Positions 7,869-15,326 of a stretch of 16,753 nucleotides of DNA are shown one piece after another. The stretch is from an uncultured bacterium. Lineage in GTDB: Bacteria; Cyanobacteriota; Vampirovibrionia; Gastranaerophilales; Gastranaerophilaceae. The translations under genes and the position numbers were made by a program. The stretch covers positions 1-16,753 of the forward strand of contig OMVC01000117.1 of NCBI GenBank assembly GCA_900314375.1, given 5' to 3'. The stretch's first letter is position 1. Each line of letters starts with the position of its first letter. The notes under the pieces were generated by a model. The model searched no databases. It saw nothing but the letters and a program-made list of their open reading frames with translations, and was not told the DNA's origin.

Positions 7869-10800
7869 TTATTTTAATGAAACTTTGCTAACTTCATCTA
7901 AAACCATATTCAAATAAAGTAGTTGATTTGCAGTTGCTTTATCAAGGTTTACAAATTGTGCACCTGCTCTGCTTGTTGTTGCTGATACAACTTTAGCATC
8001 TGCCTTGATGTCTAACCCCCCGTATGACATATGTACCGGGATTATGTCGCCTACTTTTAATTTGTTGTTGTGAGTTACAGAAACTCCGCCTCTTGATACA
8101 TCAAGTAATGATTCAATTCCTTTTTGTTGCTCAAGAGCAATAGGATTTTTATTATTAGCTACCTGATATCTCATATATTGACGCTTGTCTATGGAGTCTA
8201 CTGCATTATCAAGGATTTTTCTTTGAATATACATTTCTCGAGCGACTTCTCTGTCAACTTCAATGATATCATCATCGTCGTCGTTGTCTGTATCTGTGTC
8301 GTTGTCTGTATCAGTATCGTTGTCTGTATCTGTGTCAGTATCAGTATCTGTATCTGTATCTGTATCTGTATCTGTATCTGTGTCAGTATCTGTGTCTGTG
8401 TCAGTATCTGTGTCTGTGTCAGTATCTGTGTCAGTGTCAGTATCAGTATCTGTGTCTGTGTCTGTGTCAGTATCAGTATCTGTGTCTGTGTCAGTATCTG
8501 TGTCTGTATCTGTGTCGGTATCTGTATCAGTGTCAGTGTCAGTATCAGTATCTGTGTCGGTATCTGTATCAGTGTCAGTATCAGTGTCAGTATCTGTGTC
8601 TGTGTCTGTATCTGTATCAGTGTCAGTATCTGTGTCGGTATCTGTATCTGTATCTGTATCTGTGTCAGTGTCGGTATCAGTATCAGTATCTGTATCAGTG
8701 TCAGTATCTGTGTCAGTATCAGTATCAGTATCAGTATCTGTGTCTGTATCTGTGTCAGTATCAGTGTCAGTATCTGTGTCTGTATCTGTGTCAGTATCAG
8801 TATCAGTATCTGTATCAGTGTCAGTGTCAGTATCTGTATCTGTATCTGTATCTGTGTCTGTATCAGTGTCAGTATCTGTGTCTGTGTCTGTGTCTATGTC
8901 ACTGTCTGTGTCATTATCAGTGTCCGTATCAGTATCAGTATCAGTATCAGTATCTGTATCCATGTCAGTATCTGTATCTGTGTCAGTATCTGTGTCATTG
9001 TCGGTGTCTGTGTCGGTGTCTGTGTCTGTGTCTGTATCTATATCAGTATCAGTGTCCGTATCTGTATCTGTATCGTTGTCAGTGTCTGTGTCAATATCTG
9101 TGTCGGTATCAGCATCAGTATCAGTATCAGTATCGGCATCCGTATCGGTATCCGTATCCATGTCTGTGTCAGTATCCGTGTCGATATCTGTATCAGTATC
9201 AGTATCTGTATCATTGTCGGTGTCTGTGTCTGTATCTATATCAGTATCAGTGTCCGTATCTGTATCTGTATCGTTGTCAGTGTCTGTGTCAATATCTGTG
9301 TCGGTATCAGCATCAGTATCAGTATCAGTATCGGCATCCGTATCGGTATCCGTATCCATGTCTGTGTCAGTATCCGTGTCGATATCTGTATCAGTATCTG
9401 TATCTGTATCATTGTCGGTGTCTGTGTCTGTGTCAATGTCAGTATCAGTATCAGTATCTGTGTCAGTATCATTATCGGTGTCTGTATCAATATCTGTGTC
9501 GGTATCAGCATCTGTATCTGTATCGACGTCAGTATCTGTGTCTGTGTCCATGTCTGTATCCATGTCTGTATCGATATCTGTATCTGCGTCAGTGTCAGTA
9601 TCGTTATCCGTATCAGTATCTGTATCGGCATTTTCGTCAGGCATTTCTAACGGCGTAGCATCTACTACATTATCGTCATCATCAACATTTGACGGCTCTC
9701 CATCATAAATTCCATCGCCATCTCCTTCGTGGCGATAATAATTTCTTTCATGTCTGTCGTGCCCAATATTTTCAACGTCTTCAGGTCTTACCGCGTGTCC
9801 TGTTGGAATTTCGCTTGAGCCTATAACTTTTTCGGTTGAAGGGTCAACTTCTTTAGTAAAACCATCTTTTCCAAAAGTTACATGCATTCCGTTTGCATAA
9901 ATATTATCAGCAGTAATATCTAATTTACCGTTATCTAATAATGCGTGATTAACTCTTACGGTAGAATCTGCGTATGCATAGTATCCGTCTAAATCAACTC
10001 CGTTTGGTCTAATATTTTTGTTAATATCTAAAGCTTTAATATTTGCATTATCAGGAAGTGATTCTTTTCTTTCCGGTCCCATATAACCGCCGTCAGCTTC
10101 ACCATTTGTTCTAGGTCCAAAGTAGTCAACCGGAGTGTGCGGTACGGAGCCTAAATAATTTACTTCAATAGATTTGCCTCTTGTTACAAGGTTTATATCT
10201 TTTTCTGCAGTGATTTCTTCAATATATGTATTGCCTGAAAATTCTGCGTTAATATTTCCTTCGCGAGAAATCATTGAGCAAACATTATTCGTAGTATATT
10301 TATCATTTAAACCTTTTATGTTTATATTTTCATTGGCTAAAACATCCATCCCATATCCGTCAAGGTTTGTAATAGGATTTGTTGTTGTTTTTAGAGTTCC
10401 CGGTTTAGTTTGATTGAAGGTTATAGGATTTTCTTTTGTACCTATATTCCCGCTTGCAATCATAGAAATTCCGTAGCCTTGAACATTTGCTACAGAAGGT
10501 GCTGAAGATGCGTTATTCATATCGTATCTTGTTTTGCCATCTTTTTGATTATAGTCTGCAGTTAAAATCACCCTGCCATCTGCTGAAATTGAATCGATAT
10601 TCATATCAGAATCAATAGCTGCATAATTTATTACAAGATTATTTTGTTTAGCTGCAGTTTGGCTTGTTAATGTTGTTTTGGCATTTACTTTTCCTCCAAC
10701 ATTAGCGTTAATTGATTTTGAATAATCTCTTACTCCGGATTTATTTGAAATACCTGTGCAGTATCCGTTTGTGCATCCGTCTCCAACTTCCAAACCGATT

Positions 10801-12173
10801 GTGCCGTTTTCAACATTCATTGTAAGGTCACCGCCTGCTTTTAATAATGTGCCGGCTTTTTCAATAGTTTTACCTTCTGTGGCGTTTAAAATATTTCCGT
10901 CTTTTACGTTTATATCAATATTTTTTCCTGCAGTTACATAATTGTTTTTGCCTGTTCCTTCTCCGGCACCAATGACAACATTGCCGTTATTTGATTTGAT
11001 TTGTACATTGTTGTCGGCAGTTACATTACCATAAACGCGAACACCGGTTTTTAAATTATTGTTTGGATCTGTTATCTTATTTTCTGTTATATTAATATCT
11101 TTGCCGGCTTTTATTTTACCCATAATATTGATGCCATATGCAGATTTGTCATCAATGTTTATATTTCCTGAAGCTGTTACTGTTGAACCTCCGGCGTCTA
11201 TACCGTATTTGCCAACGTTAGAAATGTTAACATCTCCGTTTTTCGCAATTATTGTACCTTCATTGCGAAAATCAATACCGCCAACGCTTGTTGCTTTACT
11301 TGTAATGTTAATGTCGCCGCCGTGATTAGTTGTTGTACCTCTATAGTCAACATTTCCGACATCAGATATATTAGTTACAGTAATATTACCTTTTCCGTAA
11401 TTTGTGATATTAGAGTCATACCCTTGATATATCCCGTTATTTGCATTGATAGTAATACTTCCTTTTTGCCCTAAGCCGTAGGCAGGGCGTATATTATTAG
11501 TATTTACCAGTTGGTTAAAAAGATTTTCAGCTTGTTGGCGTCCTGTAATTGTTGCAGTATTGCCTGTTCCTGAAATCATTTTTCCCGTTATATCAACTTT
11601 TCCTGATCTGATATCAATATCTTGAGCAGCCATAACTTTCCCGTTAATTTGGACATTAGCTCCGCCGTTTGACGTTGTGAGTGTTGATAAATCTTCTCTT
11701 GGGTTTGCTAAATAGTCGTCATAAACTTTTTGTGTAGGTGCGTAAATACCTAAAGAGCCAACATTCAAAACACCTGAAGCACCGACCACCATGCCGTTTG
11801 GTGAAACAAATATTGCTTTGCCATTATAAAAATTGCCATCTCTTACTGAATTAACCAAGCCATCAATTTGAATTTGATTATCAACAAGGTTTACAAACGT
11901 TTCTACGTTATTTTTACCATATTTAAATATTAAATTGGCAATATCATCTTTGCTTAATTGAAAATCTTTATATTTTCTGAAACCGACTGTAGACAATGAC
12001 CCATCGCCTTTTTTTGCCAGTGCAGATGGGGTTATGTCATATACACCGTTATTACCTCTTACTCCGGTAATTTCTGTAGCACTTACAGATATTAGCATAG
12101 ACTGCTGTGCCAGAAATAATGTTGTAAGTAGTGCTGATATTATGCGTTTTTTATTCTTATCGCGTTCTATCAT
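7869..12173 (-). CDS. Filamentous-haemagglutinin-like exoprotein with giant Thr-Asp stalk and C-terminal PilZ domain, paralog 3
   Basis: 1434 residues; ATG preceded by AAAGGA 9 bases upstream. Signal peptide: KNKKR then a hydrophobic stretch to SVSA32, likely cut before T33. TPS-like domain: TFVNLVDNQ and SPNGM (124-128), GVLNVGSLG. The beta-helix-like body is shorter than in paralog 2. C467 and C472 (CX4C) and the Cys of NVCSMISREGN are its only cysteines. A HERNYYRHEGDGDG acidic motif near residues 810-825 precedes the stalk, residues 850-1298, nearly all alternating Thr and Asp. The PilZ domain follows at about 1328-1425, with R1331QYMR1335, D1358-V-S1360-RG-G1363, then VGDIIPVHM and GAQFVNLD. 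N- and C-terminal parts align closely with paralog 2, while the stalk does not. Predicted role: surface adhesin or fibre, with the PilZ part possibly sensing c-di-GMP (inference). Thr-Asp repeats are reminiscent of Ser-Asp stalks of staphylococcal adhesins, but no sortase motif is present. Confidence 0.9.
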   Translation of the reverse strand: MIERDKNKKRIISALLTTLFLAQQSMLISVSATEITGVRGNNGVYDITPSALAKKGDGSLSTVGFRKYKDFQLSKDDIANLIFKYGKNNVETFVNLVDNQIQIDGLVNSVRDGNFYNGKAIFVSPNGMVVGASGVLNVGSLGIYAPTQKVYDDYLANPREDLSTLTTSNGGANVQINGKVMAAQDIDIRSGKVDITGKMISGTGNTATITGRQQAENLFNQLVNTNNIRPAYGLGQKGSITINANNGIYQGYDSNITNYGKGNITVTNISDVGNVDYRGTTTNHGGDINITSKATSVGGIDFRNEGTIIAKNGDVNISNVGKYGIDAGGSTVTASGNINIDDKSAYGINIMGKIKAGKDINITENKITDPNNNLKTGVRVYGNVTADNNVQIKSNNGNVVIGAGEGTGKNNYVTAGKNIDINVKDGNILNATEGKTIEKAGTLLKAGGDLTMNVENGTIGLEVGDGCTNGYCTGISNKSGVRDYSKSINANVGGKVNAKTTLTSQTAAKQNNLVINYAAIDSDMNIDSISADGRVILTADYNQKDGKTRYDMNNASSAPSVANVQGYGISMIASGNIGTKENPITFNQTKPGTLKTTTNPITNLDGYGMDVLANENINIKGLNDKYTTNNVCSMISREGNINAEFSGNTYIEEITAEKDINLVTRGKSIEVNYLGSVPHTPVDYFGPRTNGEADGGYMGPERKESLPDNANIKALDINKNIRPNGVDLDGYYAYADSTVRVNHALLDNGKLDITADNIYANGMHVTFGKDGFTKEVDPSTEKVIGSSEIPTGHAVRPEDVENIGHDRHERNYYRHEGDGDGIYDGEPSNVDDDDNVVDATPLEMPDENADTDTDTDNDTDTDADTDIDTDMDTDMDTDTDTDVDTDTDADTDTDIDTDTDNDTDTDTDTDTDIDTDTDTDNDTDTDTDTDIDTDTDTDMDTDTDTDADTDTDTDADTDTDIDTDTDNDTDTDTDTDTDIDTDTDTDNDTDTDTDTDIDTDTDTDMDTDTDTDADTDTDTDADTDTDIDTDTDNDTDTDTDTDTDIDTDTDTDTDTDTDNDTDTDTDTDTDMDTDTDTDTDTDTDTDNDTDSDIDTDTDTDTDTDTDTDTDTDTDTDTDTDTDTDTDTDTDTDTDTDTDTDTDTDTDTDTDTDTDTDTDTDTDTDTDTDTDTDTDTDTDTDTDTDTDTDTDTDTDTDTDTDTDTDTDTDTDTDTDTDTDTDTDTDTDTDTDTDTDTDTDTDTDTDTDTDTDTDTDTDTDTDTDTDTDTDTDTDTDTDTDTDTDTDNDTDTDNDTDTDNDDDDDIIEVDREVAREMYIQRKILDNAVDSIDKRQYMRYQVANNKNPIALEQQKGIESLLDVSRGGVSVTHNNKLKVGDIIPVHMSYGGLDIKADAKVVSATTSRAGAQFVNLDKATANQLLYLNMVLDEVSKVSLK
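8281..9626 (-). repeat. 1.35-kb hexanucleotide tract coding for (Thr-Asp)n stalk
   Basis: On the minus strand the unit is GAT-ACA with synonymous variants (GAC; ACT, ACC, ACG), about 224 dipeptides. The C-terminal half (roughly 8320-8893) is an uninterrupted Thr-Asp run of about 95 units. The N-terminal half carries Asn, Ile, Met, Ala, Ser and Val in place of some Thr. Because the unit is 6 bp, gain or loss of units keeps the frame. The tract makes several shadow reading frames open on the plus strand. Confidence 0.95.
9022..9417 (-). repeat. 198-bp higher-order tandem repeat inside the Thr-Asp tract
   Basis: 9022-9219 and 9220-9417 match base for base by eye except at 9201/9399. The unit encodes 66 residues with a fixed order of non-Thr residues (A..I..N.....I...N....I...M...A...). 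A more diverged third copy continues from 9418 to about 9610. This is a recent segmental duplication superimposed on the dipeptide repeat. Confidence 0.9.
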
Positions 12174-12279
12174 TGTAATTAATCCTTTCCATATATGTAA
12201 AATATTTTATTAAATCCGGTTAAGATATCCCTAACTATATCTTATCAAGAGCATGTTTTTATGACTTAATATGTAAAGG

Positions 12280-12299
12280 CTTTTTAAGCACAAACATGC
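12280..12299 (-). promoter_or_regulatory. Leader motif upstream of paralog 3
   Basis: The minus strand reads GCATGTTTGTGCTTAAAAAG, matching the element before paralog 1 with two extra bases. It abuts the 26-bp palindrome at 12299-12324. It lies over 100 bases from the start codon, further than in the other two genes. I could not assign a convincing promoter for paralog 3 in 12174-12298. Confidence 0.3.
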
Positions 12300-12324
12300 A
12301 CAGACTTAAATATTTAAGTCTGTG
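12299..12324. terminator. Perfect inverted repeat, probable terminator after the flippase gene
   Basis: Two 12-base arms (CACAGACTTAAA and its complement) flank TA, with no mismatch. It sits 43 bases beyond the flippase stop and upstream of exoprotein paralog 3. On the minus strand no clean T-run follows; on the plus strand TATTTGTTTTT follows. It may be a terminator, or a protein-binding palindrome belonging to paralog 3 regulation. Confidence 0.5.
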
Positions 12325-12366
12325 AATATTTGTTTTTGCTATTTTATAATTTAATATTAAGATTTA

Positions 12367-13926
12367 TTAATCTCTTTGTTTAAGAACTGTATATCTTAAA
12401 GCTGCGTATACGGCATAGAAAACTAACAAAACTGTGCAAATTTTTATATCACCGCCGGCATTTGTCCCGAATACTTTGAATAAATAACATACTCCGTAAG
12501 CCGGTATAGCAGCAAGTAGAATTCTTATAAATGTATTTTTCGGAAATTTTAAATTAAATTCCGGAAGAACAACAACTATTGATAATAGCCAATAAATAAA
12601 GTTTGCAATAAATGTAGCAATACCTGCACCCAGTAAACCGCTTTTGAAATTTGCTCCGAATTGTCCCAAATATGAACCGATACCGCCGCCGATATCATTT
12701 GATAGTGATACTATCGCAGAACTTATTGGAACACTTTTTGAAATTAGTACAAAAGTTAAAACTGCACCAACAATCCCTGAAATTAACTTGATAACAAATT
12801 CAATATGCGTTTTGTTTGCTAAATGGTATTGTAGTGTTGTGTAATCTGTCATTGCAAGGAAAAATACCCCAAAAGAGAACCAAGGAATTAGTAATGCTAC
12901 ATTTGCAACGAATTCAGGTGCCCCCTTTGGTATCATGATATGTGCGTATTCAACACTATATAAAGACATTACTGTAATAATAGGTAGCGCGAGCAGTACA
13001 TAGTAGCCTAAAAACCTTGAAACAATAGGTCGAACATCTGTTTTTGCTTCGTACAAATTATAAAATCTCGGAATAGCTGCGACCGTAATCATTGCAAATA
13101 GTGTCATTAATATAGGCAACGTGGAACTATAGCCTGCACCTATACATGCTGCACCGTTAAAACCGTGTATACCGTTCATTATAATTTTGTTGCTTTGGGT
13201 AATAATCCAGGCACTTAATGATGTTGCCGCAACAGGAATACCGTATTTTACAATAGGAAATATAAATTTCCATTCAACTTTTTGCAGTTTGAAAAATCGC
13301 ATAATATTACATTGATAAAGTAATAAAATGTCAATCAATGAAATTGCAACGCCCATAGCTAATAGAATCGAAACCGCACCCAGATGGAAGAATTTTGCAA
13401 AAAATACAGCCAAACCTATTGTTGCAAATTGGTTTAGTATTGTCGCAATTGTGTATGCAATAGATTTAAGTTGTGCTCTCAAAAGCTGTGATAGCAGTGC
13501 GCGAATTGCTACAGGAATTATTAAGAATAGAACCCCGAGGAAATATTTAAACGGTATATGGAAAAATGTGTATAATTGTGTTCTGAATAAAAATGAAATA
13601 CTAAACATTAACAGCATGTTGACTGATAATATAGTTACTAATGTTGTTAAATATTTGGGTAAATCTTCTTCTAATTGGTGATGCCTAAAGAATCTTAAAC
13701 CTGCCAAACCAACCCAATCGGAAAATATTATGCATAAAAATGATAACATTGCGATTGATACGGTATATAGTCCGTATTGCTCCGTTGAAAATAAACTCGT
13801 ATATATCGGAACGGTAATAACATTTCCCAGCATTCCGCATAATTTTGACGGAGCATATTTCATCATATCCGTAAATATGCCTCGTACTTCTTTTTCTTCT
13901 ACTTCTTTGTTTTCTACGTATTCCAT
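12367..13926 (-). CDS. Wzx/MOP-superfamily polysaccharide-type flippase
   Basis: 519 residues, mostly hydrophobic with about 14 predicted membrane helices, the usual count for MATE/Wzx/MurJ-like lipid-linked oligosaccharide exporters. The N-terminus is a short acidic cytoplasmic segment, then KYAPSKLCGMLGNVITVPIYT and FSTEQYGLYTVSIAMLSFL, the first-helix pattern of polysaccharide biosynthesis (Polysacc_synt) proteins. An Arg (R79 in GLAGLRFF) follows helix 2, as in this family. Expected role: flipping an undecaprenyl- or lipid-linked sugar across the inner membrane. ATG is preceded by AGGAAGA, 10 bases after the rimO stop, so the two are probably cotranscribed. No glycosyltransferases or polymerase lie nearby, so the substrate is not indicated. 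MurJ is less likely but not excluded by motif reading alone. Confidence 0.82.
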   Translation of the reverse strand: MEYVENKEVEEKEVRGIFTDMMKYAPSKLCGMLGNVITVPIYTSLFSTEQYGLYTVSIAMLSFLCIIFSDWVGLAGLRFFRHHQLEEDLPKYLTTLVTILSVNMLLMFSISFLFRTQLYTFFHIPFKYFLGVLFLIIPVAIRALLSQLLRAQLKSIAYTIATILNQFATIGLAVFFAKFFHLGAVSILLAMGVAISLIDILLLYQCNIMRFFKLQKVEWKFIFPIVKYGIPVAATSLSAWIITQSNKIIMNGIHGFNGAACIGAGYSSTLPILMTLFAMITVAAIPRFYNLYEAKTDVRPIVSRFLGYYVLLALPIITVMSLYSVEYAHIMIPKGAPEFVANVALLIPWFSFGVFFLAMTDYTTLQYHLANKTHIEFVIKLISGIVGAVLTFVLISKSVPISSAIVSLSNDIGGGIGSYLGQFGANFKSGLLGAGIATFIANFIYWLLSIVVVLPEFNLKFPKNTFIRILLAAIPAYGVCYLFKVFGTNAGGDIKICTVLLVFYAVYAALRYTVLKQRD

Positions 13927-13936
13927 ATTTCTTCCT

Positions 13937-15238
13937 TTACTTTATCACTCCGAATAAATCATATTCATCAGCATCTGTAATTGTAACTTTTTCTATATCT
14001 CCGGGCACAACAGGGTTTTGTGATGTTGCATAAACATATCCGTCAATTTCTGGAGCATCGTGCTCCGAGCGTAATATGATTTGTCCGTCATCAGAGAAAC
14101 CTTCTACGATACAGTCTAAAATTTGACCGATATATTTTTTATTGTTTTTTAGTGAAATTTGTTGTTGAAGCTCCATTAATTTGTTTCGACGTTCTTTCTT
14201 TATTTTTGCTGAAATTTGCGGCTTTAGAGAGTCTGAATAAGTCCCTTTTTCTCTTGAGTATTCAAAAGCTCCCATTCTGTCAAATTTTACTTCTTTTACA
14301 AAATTGTATAAGTGCTCAAATTCTTCTTCTGTTTCAGTAGGATAACCAACAATAAGAGAGGTTCTCACTGTCACTCCGGGTATTTTTTGTCTGAACTTTT
14401 TTACTAATTCTTTATAGTCCATGACAGGACGTTTCATCTCTTTTAATATTCTCGGGTGTGAATGTTGAAGCGGAATATCAATGTATTTAACAACTTTTTC
14501 CAAATCAGCAATAGCATCGATTATTTCGTCAGTCATTGTTGTTGGATATGCATACATAATTCTTATCCACGATAATTCATCAATTTTGTTTAATTCTTGT
14601 AATAATTTTGCTAAAGCTTGCTTTCCGTATAAATCTATTCCGTATGAGGAAGTATCTTGCGCGATAAGAACAATTTCAGCGACACCTTTAGAGGCAAGTT
14701 CTTTTGCTTCTTTTACTATATTTTCAATTGGTCTGGAAACATATTTCCCACGTAATTTTGGGATTACGCAGTATCCGCATTCGTAGTTGCATCCATCTGC
14801 AATTTTTATGTAAGAACTGGCTCCAACTGTAATTTGTTTTCTTTGTACGTCTTCTGCATAAACATATTGCGGAGTTTCTTCTACCATATTTGAATAACTT
14901 TGTTTTGAAAGATTATCAATGATTTTTACTATATCTTTTATGTTAGTAGCTCCTATCATTCCTGAAATTTCTGGGATAGCTTCTTTCAATTCATTATTGT
15001 ATTTTTGCGATAAACAGCCTGCTACAATTACCTTTTTGCCCTCATCTATCAGCTGTAAAATACTGTCAACGGATTCTTTCTCCGCATCATGTATAAATGA
15101 GCAGGTATTAACTATTACGATATCGGCATCAGTTTCATCCAAAGTGATTTGATGCCCTTTACTATCAAGCAAACCCAGCATCAATTCCGAATCTACCAAA
15201 TTTTTAGCACAACCATGATTTACCAATGCAATTTTCAT
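13937..15238 (-). CDS. rimO: Ribosomal protein S12 (Asp) methylthiotransferase RimO
   Basis: 433 residues, normal for RimO. It is a radical-SAM enzyme that adds a methylthio group to a conserved Asp of ribosomal protein S12, using two 4Fe-4S clusters. The N-terminal UPF0004 domain carries C10 (GCAKNLVDSE), C46 (NTCSF) and C75 (AGCLSQ). The radical-SAM motif is C150-x3-C154-x2-C157 (GCNYECGYCVIPKLRG). A TRAM domain occupies about 370-433, ending DEYDLFG. CAKNLVDSE and the YDLFG ending favour RimO over MiaB or MtaB. I chose ATG at 15238, with GAGG 5 bases upstream; an in-frame TTG five codons earlier lacks support. First gene of the operon with the flippase. Confidence 0.96.
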   Translation of the reverse strand: MKIALVNHGCAKNLVDSELMLGLLDSKGHQITLDETDADIVIVNTCSFIHDAEKESVDSILQLIDEGKKVIVAGCLSQKYNNELKEAIPEISGMIGATNIKDIVKIIDNLSKQSYSNMVEETPQYVYAEDVQRKQITVGASSYIKIADGCNYECGYCVIPKLRGKYVSRPIENIVKEAKELASKGVAEIVLIAQDTSSYGIDLYGKQALAKLLQELNKIDELSWIRIMYAYPTTMTDEIIDAIADLEKVVKYIDIPLQHSHPRILKEMKRPVMDYKELVKKFRQKIPGVTVRTSLIVGYPTETEEEFEHLYNFVKEVKFDRMGAFEYSREKGTYSDSLKPQISAKIKKERRNKLMELQQQISLKNNKKYIGQILDCIVEGFSDDGQIILRSEHDAPEIDGYVYATSQNPVVPGDIEKVTITDADEYDLFGVIK

Positions 15239-15326
15239 ACTTACCTCAATCAAATTTTATCATTAATATTGTAAATTATCGCTTATATATTACGATTTAT
15301 TATGAATTTTGTTGTAAAATACCTGT
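15239..15326. promoter_or_regulatory. Divergent intergenic region between rimO and the U32 gene
   Basis: 88 AT-rich bases between divergent starts. For the plus strand the clearest element is TAAAAT (15315-15320), only 6 bases before the ATG at 15327, with no good -35 at normal spacing. For rimO only weak AT-rich -10 candidates are seen. No strong operator or riboswitch is recognised. Confidence 0.35.

Noticed and set aside
8281..9626. Non-coding satellite or CRISPR-like array
   Set aside because: No spacers between units, the unit is 6 bp, and the tract is in frame within a gene that resumes as a conserved PilZ domain.
8124..9708. Long plus-strand open frames of Ser-Val or Ile-Ser-Val-Cys repeats
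   Set aside because: They are shadows of the Thr-Asp tract: a 6-bp repeat lacking stop triplets leaves other frames open. They lack a ribosome binding site or any flanking domain.
7869..9750. Staphylococcal Sdr-type sortase-anchored adhesin
   Set aside because: The Thr-Asp stalk recalls Ser-Asp repeats, but no LPXTG, membrane anchor or positive tail follows; a PilZ domain does.
15239..15253. Upstream TTG start for rimO (five extra codons)
   Set aside because: ATG at 15238 has GAGG at proper spacing and gives the typical RimO N-terminus; the TTG has no ribosome binding site.
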